The notes: generated by a model from the letters alone, not told the origin. Positions 1 to 6,195 are shown, numbered from the stretch's first letter. The stretch is DNA of 17,174 bases from Candidatus Omnitrophota bacterium (GCA_016206585.1 JACQRE010000145.1:1-17174); one strand, 5' to 3'. Translations and numbers: made by a program.

Positions 1-163
1 CTACACGGTGCTGCGGGGGCCCTTCATCGACAAGAAGGCGCGCGAGCAGTTCCAAATGGTCACGCACAAGCGGCTCATCGACATCCTGGAGCCGACTTCG
101 AAAACCATCGACGCCCTCCGGAAGCTCAACCTGCCCTCCGGCGTGTACGTCGAGGTCAAATAA
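1..163 (+). CDS. rpsJ: 30S ribosomal protein S10 (5'-truncated)
   Basis: Only the last 53 codons are in the window, read from base 2 to the TAA at 161-163; the start lies upstream. The visible part contains THKRLIDILEPTSKTIDAL, the S10 hallmark found near the middle to end of this roughly 100-residue family, and ends in GVYVEVK as S10 proteins do. S10 is a protein of the 30S head and, as NusE, a partner in transcription antitermination. It is normally the first gene of the S10 operon, which fits the genes that follow; rplC starts 13 bases after its stop. The operon promoter must be upstream of the window. Identity is secure. Confidence 0.96.
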   Translation, partial: YTVLRGPFIDKKAREQFQMVTHKRLIDILEPTSKTIDALRKLNLPSGVYVEVK

Positions 164-176
164 CGCGGCGCGGACG

Positions 177-908
177 ATGATCGGCCTCCTCGGAAAAAAA
201 CTCGGGATGACGCACGTATACGATGACTACGGCCGGCGCATCGCGGTGACCGCGGTGCAGGCCGGTCCGTGCACGGTGCTCGACCTGCGCGACCCGAAGC
301 GGCACGGCTACCAGGCGGTCCAGGTGGGGTTCGAGCCGGTCAAAGAGTCCCGCGTGACCAAAGCGCGGCTCGGCCATTTCAAGAAAGCGGGGGCCAGCCC
401 CTTCCGGTACATCCGGGAGTTCCGCACCGCCGACGCCGAGTGGAAGGTGGGCCAGCAGCTCACGGTGGAGCTGTTCCAGCCGCACGAGCTGGTTGACGTG
501 ACCGGCACGTCCATCGGCAAGGGGTTCCAGGGCGGCATGAAGCGCTGGCACTGGAAGGGCGGACGCGCAACCCACGGCTCGATGCAGCACCGGGCACCCG
601 GCTCCATCGGCTCGACCACGACGCCGGGCCGCGTGTGGCGCGGCCACCATCTGCCCGGCCACATGGGGGCGGACCGTGTCACGGTGCAGAACCTCCGGAT
701 CGCCCGGCTCGACCTGGAGCACCACCTCCTGCTGATTGAGGGGGCGCTCCCGGGCGCCGAGGAGCAGTTGCTCATCATCAGCAAGTCGCGCAAGCACCCG
801 GGCTTCGTGAAGAAGCCGCAGGAGTTCCAGGCGATCATCGAGGATGACGAGAGCCTGAGCAAGACGGCGAAGGCCGCCTTGAAGACGCTCAAGCCGGCGA
901 AGAAATAA
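177..908 (+). CDS. rplC: 50S ribosomal protein L3
   Basis: The 243-residue product starts MIGLLGKKLGMTHVYDD, a standard L3 N-terminus. It contains the core signature GKGFQGGMKRWHWKGGRATHG near residues 120-140, followed by HRAPGSIGSTTTPGRVWRG, the loop that reaches toward the peptidyl-transferase centre. L3 binds 23S rRNA early in 50S assembly. Family members are usually about 205-215 residues; the last 30 or so residues here, rich in Lys, Ala and Glu, are an extra tail. The start ATGATC is itself an RTGA site like those occupied by palindromic elements elsewhere in the window, but here it is empty. The upstream spacer (164-176) shows no clear Shine-Dalgarno sequence. rplD follows after two bases. 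Confidence 0.97.
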   Translation: MIGLLGKKLGMTHVYDDYGRRIAVTAVQAGPCTVLDLRDPKRHGYQAVQVGFEPVKESRVTKARLGHFKKAGASPFRYIREFRTADAEWKVGQQLTVELFQPHELVDVTGTSIGKGFQGGMKRWHWKGGRATHGSMQHRAPGSIGSTTTPGRVWRGHHLPGHMGADRVTVQNLRIARLDLEHHLLLIEGALPGAEEQLLIISKSRKHPGFVKKPQEFQAIIEDDESLSKTAKAALKTLKPAKK

Positions 909-910
909 CC

Positions 911-1549
911 ATGGACCTCACGGTGTTCAACCTGCAGGGCAACGCGGTCGGTCAATTGCCGCTGGATCCGTCCGTGTGGGACGGCCACGTGAACCTGCGG
1001 CTGCTCTCGCAGGCGCTGGCGATGTACCGCACGAACGCGCGCGCCACGATCGCCTCCACCAAGACCCGCGGCGACGTCTCCGGGGGCGGGAAGAAACCCT
1101 TCAAGCAGAAGCACACCGGACGGGCCCGGGCCGGGTCGATCCGCTCACCCTTGTGGCGGCACGGCGGCTCGGTGTTCGGCCCGCATCCGCGGGACGTGGG
1201 GTACCGGCTGCCGCAGACGATCCGGCGCCAGGCGCTGCTGGAGAGCCTCAAAGGCAAGCTGCGCGATGAGGAGCTGGTGGTCGTGGATCAGCTCGCCGCT
1301 AAGACGCCCAAGACGAAGCCGTTCGCCGGCCTGGCCAAGACGTTCCAGGTCGCCAAGCGGTCGATCATCGTCCTGCACGAGCCGGCCGAGCCACTGCTTA
1401 AGTCGCTGCGCAACCTCGCGCGGTTCGAGCTGCGGCAGGCGTCCAACCTCAACGCCTGGGATGTCATGAACGCGCACAAGGTGCTGCTGACCAAGGCCGC
1501 CTTCGAGCGGCTGGAGCAGCGGGTGAAGGCGAATGCGTCCAGCAACTGA
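911..1549 (+). CDS. rplD: 50S ribosomal protein L4
   Basis: The 212-residue protein belongs to the L4/L1e family. The extended loop that lines the nascent-peptide exit tunnel is visible as KQKHTGRARAGSIRSPLWR near residues 63-81, followed by GGSVFGPHPRDVGYRLP. In E. coli L4 also represses the S10 operon by attenuation; the leader where that would act is outside the window, so nothing can be said of it here. The gene begins two bases after rplC, and its 3' end overlaps the start of rplW by 17 bases, which suggests translational coupling. Length is normal for the family (about 200-215 residues). Confidence 0.97.
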   Translation: MDLTVFNLQGNAVGQLPLDPSVWDGHVNLRLLSQALAMYRTNARATIASTKTRGDVSGGGKKPFKQKHTGRARAGSIRSPLWRHGGSVFGPHPRDVGYRLPQTIRRQALLESLKGKLRDEELVVVDQLAAKTPKTKPFAGLAKTFQVAKRSIIVLHEPAEPLLKSLRNLARFELRQASNLNAWDVMNAHKVLLTKAAFERLEQRVKANASSN

Positions 1550-1814
1550 CATCGTCAAGCGGGTGCTCCAGTCGGAGAAGGGCGCCCGGCTGGCCAAGCA
1601 CGACCAGTACCTGCTGGACGTGTCGCCCGACGCCAACAAAATCGAGATCCGCCAGGCGGTGCAGCAGCTGTTCCACGTCACCGTCACGGATGTGAACACC
1701 CTGATCACGCACGGCAAGTGGCGCCGGCTGCAGCAGCAGCGCGGCCGCCGGTCGGACCGCAAGAAGGCGATCGTGACCCTGGCCAAGGGCCAGAAGATTG
1801 AAGTGAAGCGTTAG
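1533..1814 (+). CDS. rplW: 50S ribosomal protein L23
   Basis: A 93-residue L23-family protein, recognisable from its start (DIVKRVLQSEKGARLAKHDQY) and from VSPDANKIEIRQAVQQLF followed by VTDVNTLITHGK. L23 sits at the exit of the peptide tunnel, where trigger factor and SRP dock. The ATG at 1533 lies inside the last codons of rplD (17-base overlap), and no other start gives a sensible N-terminus. The stop TAG at 1812-1814 is part of the first unit of an octamer repeat array that fills the gap to rplB, so the array reaches right to the end of the gene. Confidence 0.95.
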   Translation: MRPATDIVKRVLQSEKGARLAKHDQYLLDVSPDANKIEIRQAVQQLFHVTVTDVNTLITHGKWRRLQQQRGRRSDRKKAIVTLAKGQKIEVKR

Positions 1815-1893
1815 CGCGTTCGCGCGTTTTCGCGTTGGCGCGTTTTGGAGTCAACGCGCTAACGCGCACACGCGCCAACGCGCAAACGAAGCG
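1813..1893. repeat. Octamer-period inverted array, rplW-rplB spacer
   Basis: The spacer is built from degenerate 8-base units of the form CGCGTTNN. Four units on the left (TTAGCGCG, TTCGCGCG, TTTTCGCG, TTGGCGCG) face complementary units on the right (TCAACGCG, CTAACGCG, CACACGCG, CCAACGCG), so the whole can fold as a long imperfect hairpin with its turn near TTTTGGAG at 1844-1851. The rplW stop codon is inside the first unit. One frame stays open through the array into rplB from a TTG at 1835, but nothing suggests it is used. I do not recognise the repeat as a named family. Confidence 0.8.
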
Positions 1894-1903
1894 AGTGGTT
1901 GCT

Positions 1904-2734
1904 ATGGGTATCAAAACGCACAAGCCGTACACCCCGAGCATGCGGTACCAGGTGACGTCCGACTTCACCGAGCTCACCACCAACAAGCCGGAGAAGCGGC
2001 TCCTGAGCCCGATGAAGAAGACCGGCGGGCGGAACGCGCACGGCCACATCACGAGCCGCTTCATGGGCGGTGGCCACAAGCAGATGTACCGCCGCATCGA
2101 CTTCTTCCGCCGCGACAAGGCGGGGGTGAGCGCGAAGGTCCTCTCGGTGGAGTACGACCCCAACCGCAGCGCGCGGATCTCGCTCGTGCAGTACGAGGAC
2201 GGGGAAAAGCGGTACATCCTCTGGCCGGACGGATTGGCGGCGGGCGAGACGATCACCGCGGGCGAGGAGGCGGAGGTCAAGGTGGGCAACGCGATGCCGC
2301 TGCGCTGCATCCCCCCCGGACAGATGATCCACAACATCGAGCTGCGCAAGCGCCAGGGCGGGCAGATCGTGCGCTCCGCCGGCTCCTGGGCGATCATCCA
2401 GGCGAAGGAAGGCGACCGCGCGCACGTGAAGATGCCCTCGGGCGAGGTGCGCCTGATCGACCAGGAGTGCTGGGCGACCGTCGGCCAGGTGGGCAACTCC
2501 GAGCACAAGTCGCTCGTGTTCGGCAAGGCCGGGCGCTCGCGCTGGATGGGCCGCAAGCCGCACGTGCGCGGCATTGCGATGAACCCCGTTGACCATCCGC
2601 ACGGCGGCGGCGAGGGCAAGTCGGGCCAGGGCAACCCGCACCCGGTCTCTCCCTGGGGCTGGCACACGAAGGGCCGCAAGACCCGCAACCCGAACAAGTA
2701 TTCTAACCGGTCGATCGTGAAACGGAGGAGATGA
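1904..2734 (+). CDS. rplB: 50S ribosomal protein L2
   Basis: The 276-residue product starts MGIKTHKPYTPSMRY, the expected L2 N-terminus; in-frame TTG at 1835 would only add residues encoded by the spacer repeat, so it was rejected. Key L2 features are present: GRNAHGHITSRFMGGGHK in the N-terminal RNA-binding domain, and the C-terminal MNPVDHPHGGGEGK motif. The first His of that motif (about residue 231) corresponds to the E. coli His229 implicated in peptidyl-transferase function. Length is normal (E. coli 273). The start has no obvious Shine-Dalgarno sequence after the repeat array. The stop TGA overlaps an ATG (ATGA, 2731-2734) that opens a 16-codon reading frame leading to rpsS. Confidence 0.97.
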   Translation: MGIKTHKPYTPSMRYQVTSDFTELTTNKPEKRLLSPMKKTGGRNAHGHITSRFMGGGHKQMYRRIDFFRRDKAGVSAKVLSVEYDPNRSARISLVQYEDGEKRYILWPDGLAAGETITAGEEAEVKVGNAMPLRCIPPGQMIHNIELRKRQGGQIVRSAGSWAIIQAKEGDRAHVKMPSGEVRLIDQECWATVGQVGNSEHKSLVFGKAGRSRWMGRKPHVRGIAMNPVDHPHGGGEGKSGQGNPHPVSPWGWHTKGRKTRNPNKYSNRSIVKRRR

Positions 2735-2781
2735 TTACAGTGATTTCAAACATGATTTCAGGGATAAGCGGAATCAATTAA
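2731..2781 (+). CDS. Possible 16-residue minigene between rplB and rpsS
   Basis: An ATG overlaps the rplB stop (ATGA) and opens a frame of 16 codons, MITVISNMISGISGIN, whose TAA directly abuts the rpsS ATG (TAA then ATG). GGAGG at 2724-2728 lies only two bases before this ATG, closer than usual. The stretch is visibly poorer in G and C than its surroundings and contains two copies of TGATTTCA 12 bases apart. It could pass ribosomes from rplB to rpsS by reinitiation, or it could be a chance frame in a decayed repeat. No homology is recognised; confidence that it is a translated gene is low. Confidence 0.25.
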   Translation: MITVISNMISGISGIN

Positions 2782-3135
2782 ATGGGACGCTCTACGGCTA
2801 AAGGGGCATTTGTCGATGACCCGCTGCTGCGGAAAGTGGCGGTCTCGCAGCGGACAAACGACCGGCGGCCGATCAAGACGTGGTCCCGCCGCTCGACGGT
2901 GACCCCGGACTTCATCGGGCTGAACTTCCTCGTCCACACCGGCAAGGCATTCCACCCGGTCTACGTCACGGAGAACATGGTAGGCCATAAACTCGGCGAG
3001 TTCGCGCCCACGCGCGTCTTCCGCAAGCACGGCGGCGTGAAGAAGGAAACGGCGGGCCCGATGGGCGGCAAAGCGCCCGCCGCGCCCGCTGCGGGAGCCG
3101 CCGCGCCGGCCGCCAAGGAACCCGCGAAGAAGTGA
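2782..3135 (+). CDS. rpsS: 30S ribosomal protein S19
   Basis: The 117-residue protein starts MGRSTAKGAFVDDPLLRKV and has the S19 core: RRSTVTPDFIGLNFLVHTGK, then YVTENMVGHKLGEFAPTR (about residues 66-83). S19 forms a complex with S13 in the 30S head near the A site. The first 90 or so residues match the usual family length; the last 25 are a low-complexity Ala/Pro/Lys tail (APAAPAAGAAAPAAKEPAKK), of a kind also seen on S11 and L17 in this window. The TGA stop is part of the first unit (AAGTGAACCG) of the inverted repeat that follows. Confidence 0.97.
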   Translation: MGRSTAKGAFVDDPLLRKVAVSQRTNDRRPIKTWSRRSTVTPDFIGLNFLVHTGKAFHPVYVTENMVGHKLGEFAPTRVFRKHGGVKKETAGPMGGKAPAAPAAGAAAPAAKEPAKK

Positions 3136-3242
3136 ACCGAAGTGAAAGGAAGTGGCAGAGTGAAATGACGAATTGCGATAAGACAACGGGAGCCGTCTCA
3201 CCTCACGTTGCCACTTTGCCACTTCAATTCACTGTGTCACTG
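3131..3242. repeat. AGTG-type inverted array, rpsS-rplV spacer
   Basis: Degenerate units built around AAGTGAA/AAGTGGCA (about 8-10 base spacing) run from 3131 to about 3166. Their complement, CACTTTGCCACTTCAATTCA and flanking bases, fills roughly 3209-3242, so the ends can pair as an imperfect stem of about 35 bp. The middle (about 3167-3205) shows no internal repeat. The rpsS stop lies in the left arm, and the rplV ATG begins two bases after the right arm without a visible Shine-Dalgarno sequence. No promoter or gene was found in this 109-base gap. Confidence 0.72.
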
Positions 3243-3244
3243 GC

Positions 3245-3583
3245 ATGATTGCCAAAGCGATCGCCAGGTACGTCCGCATGACCCCGCGCAAAGTGGGCTA
3301 CGTCATCACGCCGCTGCGCCGCCAGACGGTGGCCCAGGCGCTGGCGAAGCTCTCCGCCGTGAACCGGCGGGCAGCCCAGCCGGTGACGAAGCTGATCGCC
3401 TCAGCCTTCGCCAACGCCCGCCAGCGCCATCCGGAGCTGCGGGAGGAAGACGTCGTGATCAGCAAGCTGGTGGCGAACGAGGGGCCGCGGTGGAAGCGGT
3501 TCCGGGCCGCGGCGTTCGGGCGCGCGGCGCGCATCCTCAAACGGACCACGCACATCGTCGTCGAGCTGGACAAGAAATCATGA
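3245..3583 (+). CDS. rplV: 50S ribosomal protein L22
   Basis: A 112-residue L22. The N-terminus AKAIARYVRMTPRKVGYVI is typical, and the tunnel-lining beta-hairpin region falls near residues 75-95 (GPRWKRFRAAAFGRAARI), ending in TTHIVVELDKKS. L22 contacts all domains of 23S rRNA and narrows the exit tunnel with L4. Length is normal. The start directly follows the AGTG-type inverted array and lacks a recognisable Shine-Dalgarno sequence, so initiation may depend on structure or on an upstream frame. The stop TGA lies in ATGA (3580-3583), another unoccupied RTGA site. Confidence 0.96.
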   Translation: MIAKAIARYVRMTPRKVGYVITPLRRQTVAQALAKLSAVNRRAAQPVTKLIASAFANARQRHPELREEDVVISKLVANEGPRWKRFRAAAFGRAARILKRTTHIVVELDKKS

Positions 3584-3602
3584 GCGCTCGGAGTCACACC
3601 CA

Positions 3603-3630
3603 CATCGAACATCGAACATCGAACATCGAA
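3603..3630. repeat. Four perfect tandem CATCGAA heptamers, rplV-rpsC spacer
   Basis: CATCGAA is repeated exactly four times without interruption (3603-3609, 3610-3616, 3617-3623, 3624-3630). The rest of the spacer is not repetitive, although CACACC before the array and GTGTGT after it could form a short stem. In one frame the array reads HIEHRTSNIERR, a peptide I associate from memory with spacer-derived ORFs in uncultivated PVC/Omnitrophota-type genomes. There is no spacer/repeat alternation, so it is not a CRISPR array. Confidence 0.9.
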
Positions 3631-3655
3631 CGCCGTGTGTCGGTTGGAGCATATC

Positions 3656-4390
3656 ATGGGGCATAAGGTCAATCCCGAGTGCCTGCGGTTGAACATCTCG
3701 CGCAACTGGAGCTCGCGCTGGTACGTGCCGACCAAGCGGCTGTTCCTCCAGTACCTCCAGGAGGACCGGAAGGTCCGCGAGTTCCTCCAGAAAGAGCTGG
3801 CCTCGGCGGCGGTCTCGCGCATCGTGATCGAGCGCTCCGCAGAGAAAATCCGCATCATCATCCACACCGCGCGCCCGGGCATCCTCATCGGCCGGCGCGG
3901 CGAGAACATCCAGCGGCTGCAGGAGGCAGTTCAGAAGATCGTCGGCACGCAGCAGCAGGTGACGCTCAAGAACGAGGACATCCAGAACCCCGCGATCGAA
4001 GCCCAGCTGGTCGCCGAATCGCTGGCCTTCCAAATGGAAAAGCGCATCGCCTTCCGCCGCGCGATGAAGCGGGCGATCCAGCAGGCGATGGACTCCAAGG
4101 ACTGCAAGGGCATCAAGGTGGTGTGCGACGGCCGGCTGGCCGGCTCGGAGATGACCCGCCGTGAGGTGTACAAAATGGGGAAGATCCCGCTCAGCACCCT
4201 GCGGGCCAACATCCAGTTCGGCATGGCCACGGCGCACACGACCGCCGGCTGCATCGGCACGAAGGTGTGGGTCTGCCGGGGCGACCTCATCTCGATGGAG
4301 CGCACCAAGGTCCTGCCCAGACCACGCGTGCTGAGCGAACCGGTGTCCGTCGCGCCGGTGGCCGCTGCGGCCGCCTCACCTGCGAGCTAA
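3656..4390 (+). CDS. rpsC: 30S ribosomal protein S3
   Basis: The 244-residue protein starts MGHKVNPECLRLNISRNWSS. GGAG at 3646-3649, six bases before this ATG, and the conserved N-terminus decide the start over an in-frame ATG at 3635. The type II KH domain is clear: ARPGILIGRRGENIQRLQ, with GRRG as the GXXG loop (about residues 81-84). The S3 C-terminal domain follows, with GRLAGSEMTRREVYKMGKIPLS split over about residues 160-185. S3 lies at the mRNA entry channel and takes part in mRNA unwinding. A short Ala/Pro/Val-rich tail ends the protein. rplP begins three bases after the stop. Confidence 0.97.
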   Translation: MGHKVNPECLRLNISRNWSSRWYVPTKRLFLQYLQEDRKVREFLQKELASAAVSRIVIERSAEKIRIIIHTARPGILIGRRGENIQRLQEAVQKIVGTQQQVTLKNEDIQNPAIEAQLVAESLAFQMEKRIAFRRAMKRAIQQAMDSKDCKGIKVVCDGRLAGSEMTRREVYKMGKIPLSTLRANIQFGMATAHTTAGCIGTKVWVCRGDLISMERTKVLPRPRVLSEPVSVAPVAAAAASPAS

Positions 4391-4393
4391 ACC

Positions 4394-4822
4394 ATGCCGA
4401 TGCTGCTGCCGAAACAGGTCAAATACCGCAAGGCCTTCCGGGGCAAGCGCCGCGGGGCCGCGAAAGGCGGCACGCGCCTGGCCTTCGGCGAGTTCGGGCT
4501 GCGCGCGCTCGAGAACGGCTGGGTGACCGCGGCACAGATCGAGTCGTGCCGCGTGGCGATCAGCCGGTCGCTCAGCCGCGGCGGCAAGGTCTGGCTGCGG
4601 ATCTTCCCGGACAAACCGGTCACCACGCACGGCCAGGAGAAGCCCATGGGGGCGGGCAAGGGGCTGGTGGACCACTGGGTCGCCGTGGTCAAGCGGGGCC
4701 GGGTCCTCTTTGAGGTCGATGGGATTCCCGAGATGCTGGCCAAGGAGACGTTCCGCGTGGCGGCCTGCAAGCTGCCGATCTCGAGCCGGTTCGTCAGCCG
4801 GAAAGACGAGGTGGCGGGGTGA
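4394..4822 (+). CDS. rplP: 50S ribosomal protein L16
   Basis: A 142-residue L16, recognised from MLLPKQVKYRKAFRGKRRG at the start and from RIFPDKPVTTHGQEKPMGAG (about residues 70-89), where the conserved Arg of the family's hydroxylated loop would lie, followed by GLVDHWVAVVKRG. L16 binds near the A-site tRNA elbow and is needed late in 50S assembly. Length is standard (E. coli 136). The gene is three bases after rpsC, and its TGA stop is part of GGTGACA, where rpmC starts by overlap or six bases later. Confidence 0.97.
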   Translation: MPMLLPKQVKYRKAFRGKRRGAAKGGTRLAFGEFGLRALENGWVTAAQIESCRVAISRSLSRGGKVWLRIFPDKPVTTHGQEKPMGAGKGLVDHWVAVVKRGRVLFEVDGIPEMLAKETFRVAACKLPISSRFVSRKDEVAG

Positions 4823-4824
4823 CA

Positions 4825-5043
4825 ATGGCCGAGAAACGACCGACCGCGAAAGCGCTCCGCGCACTGCCCGCGGATGATTTGACGGCGCAACTGGGGAAGC
4901 TGCGCCAGGAGTTGTGGCAGCACCGGCTCAAGGCGCGCGACGGCTCGCTGCAACAGACGCACGTGCTCTTGGCCGCGCGCCGGCAGATCGCACGGGTCCA
5001 GACGCTGCTGCGCGAATCCGCCGCACAACAGAAGACGACCTGA
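4825..5043 (+). CDS. rpmC: 50S ribosomal protein L29
   Basis: A 72-residue, mostly helical protein with the L29 pattern LRQELWQHRLKARDGSLQQT followed by RRQIARVQTLLRE. L29 sits by the tunnel exit next to L23. Two starts are possible: GTG at 4819, whose GTGA overlaps the rplP stop, and ATG at 4825. The ATG was chosen because MAEKRPTAKALRALPADDL resembles the family's usual N-terminus and a purine-rich GGCGGGGTGACA precedes it; the GTG would add only two residues. rpsQ begins four bases after the stop. Confidence 0.93.
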   Translation: MAEKRPTAKALRALPADDLTAQLGKLRQELWQHRLKARDGSLQQTHVLLAARRQIARVQTLLRESAAQQKTT

Positions 5044-5047
5044 TACC

Positions 5048-5395
5048 ATGACCACGACCTCGACCCCTCCTGCCGCCAGAGCCCAGCGCAAGACCCGCAT
5101 CGGGGTGGTCACCAGCAACAAAATGCAGAAGACGATCGTGGTGCGCATCACCCGGCTCGTCCGGCACCCCGTCTACCACCGCGTCATGAAGCAGGTGAGC
5201 AGCTTCAAGGCGCACGATGAGACGAACCAGGCGGCGATCGGCGATTGGGTGAAGATCATGGAGACCCGGCCGCTGTCCCGCGACAAGCGCTGGCGGCTGG
5301 TGGAGATCCTGAAGCGCGCCTCGACCGCCCCGCCGGTTCCCGGGGACGAGGCCGCCCAGGCCAGGCCGTCCGCCTCCAAGGAGACGCCGGCATGA
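5048..5395 (+). CDS. rpsQ: 30S ribosomal protein S17
   Basis: A 115-residue S17 with an OB-fold core: RIGVVTSNKMQKTIVVRITR, then VYHRVMKQVSSFKAHDETNQ and GDWVKIMETRPLSRDKRWRL. The core would end near residue 90; the remaining residues form a Pro/Ala-rich tail ending in SASKETPA. S17 is a primary 16S rRNA binder of the 30S body. The TGA stop (5393-5395) belongs to the left ATGA repeat of the first palindromic element. Collapsing that element would make the rpsQ stop overlap the rplN start as ATGA, with AAGGAG eight bases upstream. Confidence 0.96.
   Translation: MTTTSTPPAARAQRKTRIGVVTSNKMQKTIVVRITRLVRHPVYHRVMKQVSSFKAHDETNQAAIGDWVKIMETRPLSRDKRWRLVEILKRASTAPPVPGDEAAQARPSASKETPA
5378..5383 (+). 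promoter_or_regulatory. Stranded Shine-Dalgarno sequence, ancestral rplN
   Basis: AAGGAG stands eight bases before the ATGA at 5392-5395. In the reconstructed pre-insertion sequence this ATGA is the rplN start; today rplN starts 113 bases further on, beyond the palindromic element. The site now lies in the last codons of rpsQ and has no gene of its own to serve. Confidence 0.55.
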
Positions 5396-5504
5396 TCCCA
5401 CCACCTGCGTGGGACTGCCGGCGGCAGTCCGTTTCGCCTCGCCGGAGGCGGATCAGGCTTCACGCGAGGCGAAACTGGCCTGTGGCCAACACGCAGGTGG
5501 TGGG
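5396..5504. mobile_element. Cloverleaf palindromic element, copy 1 (rpsQ/rplN)
   Basis: A 109-bp element between direct repeats ATGA at 5392-5395 and 5505-5508 (ATGAT counted as five). The outer stem pairs CCCACCACCTGCGTG (5397-5411) perfectly with CACGCAGGTGGTGGG (5490-5504). Inside, with no gap, are three hairpins: arm 1 at 5412-5430 (9-bp stem), arm 2 at 5431-5475 (11-bp stem GTTTCGCCTCG, 23-base loop) and arm 3 at 5476-5488 (TGGCC/GGCCA). One unpaired A remains before the stem closes. The right end supplies AGGTG (5495-5499), five bases before the rplN ATG. No open gene lies inside. It resembles a non-autonomous mobile palindrome; I cannot assign it to a named family. Confidence 0.85.
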
Positions 5505-5873
5505 ATGATCTCCGTCCGTTCGCAATTGGAGGTCGCCGACAACTCCGGCGCCAAGAAGGTCTGGGCGATCGGCGTTATCGGCCGCGCCAACAAGCAGAAG
5601 GCCACGATCGGGGACGTCATCACCGCCCATGTCCGCGAGGCGGATCCCGAAGCGCTGGCCAAGAAGGGCGAGGTCGTCCGCTGCGTGCTCGTGCGAACCC
5701 GCTCGCCGATCCGCCGGCAGGACGGGACGACCTTGAAGTTCGACTCCAACGCGGTGGTGCTCATCGACACCCAGAACAACCCGAAGGGGACCCGCGTCTT
5801 CGGGCCGGTCGCCCGCGAGCTGCGCGAGAAGCGGTTCATGAAGATTATTTCCCTGGCACCCGAGGTGGTATAA
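5505..5873 (+). CDS. rplN: 50S ribosomal protein L14
   Basis: The 122-residue protein starts MISVRSQLEVADNSGAKKVW, the classic L14 opening, which decides for the ATG at 5505 over an in-frame ATG at 5409 inside the palindromic element. Further L14 landmarks are VVRCVLVRTRSPIRRQDGTT and NAVVLIDTQNNPKGTRVFGP, ending with REKRFMKIISLAPEVV. L14 forms an intersubunit bridge and is the binding site of RsfS-type silencing factors. Length is normal (E. coli 123). The start codon is the right-hand ATGA repeat of the element, and the ribosome-binding sequence AGGTGGTGGG comes from the element's stem. Confidence 0.97.
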   Translation: MISVRSQLEVADNSGAKKVWAIGVIGRANKQKATIGDVITAHVREADPEALAKKGEVVRCVLVRTRSPIRRQDGTTLKFDSNAVVLIDTQNNPKGTRVFGPVARELREKRFMKIISLAPEVV

Positions 5874-5879
5874 CCGGAG

Positions 5880-6194
5880 ATGGCGAGGATCAAGAAAGGC
5901 GATACGGTCGTCGTCCTGAGCGGCAAGGACAAGGGCAAGACGGGCAAAGTGCTCAAGGTGTGGCCCGAAGAGGCCCGCGCGCTCGTGGAGCGCATCAACT
6001 TGGTCAAGCACTTCGAGCGCCGCAGCCAGCAGAACCAGGCCGGCGGTATCGTGGAGCGGGAGGGGGCCCTGGCGCTCTCCAAGCTCGCCCTGTTGTGCCC
6101 CAAGTGCCGCAAGCCCTCCCGCATCGGCTGGAGGCTCTCGGCGGACGGCGGCAAGCAGCGCATCTGCCGGCGCTGTCAGGAGATCGTCAACTAA
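5880..6194 (+). CDS. rplX: 50S ribosomal protein L24 (zinc-ribbon type)
   Basis: A 104-residue L24 with an N-terminal KOW motif (KKGDTVVVLSGKDKGKTGKV, residues 5-24) and VERINLVKHFERRSQQNQAG in the middle. The C-terminus has two CxxC pairs (CPKC and CRRC), so it is of the zinc-binding type found in many bacteria but not in E. coli. L24 starts 50S assembly by binding the 5' end of 23S rRNA. A GGAG directly touches the ATG, while GAGGTGG in the last rplN codons is better spaced. rplE begins two bases after the TAA starts a one-base gap (TAAGATG). Confidence 0.96.
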   Translation: MARIKKGDTVVVLSGKDKGKTGKVLKVWPEEARALVERINLVKHFERRSQQNQAGGIVEREGALALSKLALLCPKCRKPSRIGWRLSADGGKQRICRRCQEIVN

Positions 6195-6195
6195 G

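Noticed and set aside
1835..1903. N-terminally extended L2 starting at TTG 1835
   Set aside because: The extra residues come from the octamer array; MGIKTHKPYTPS at 1904 is the family start.
3603..3630. CATCGAA tandem repeat as a CRISPR array
   Set aside because: Units are 7 bases and directly adjacent with no spacers, and no cas gene is present.
5396..5504. Cloverleaf element read as a tRNA or tRNA-like gene
   Set aside because: The stem is 15 bp, arms have 1-3 base or long loops, and there is no anticodon arm of tRNA size, no T-loop sequence and no CCA end. The likeness is only in the four-way layout.
5409..5504. N-terminally extended L14 starting at ATG 5409 inside copy 1
   Set aside because: The extra 32 residues are element sequence; L14 begins MI...VADNSGAK at 5505.
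5392..5509. Palindromic elements as intrinsic transcription terminators
   Set aside because: No T-run follows the stem, all copies lie inside a co-directional essential operon, and the last stem bases overlap the next gene's start.
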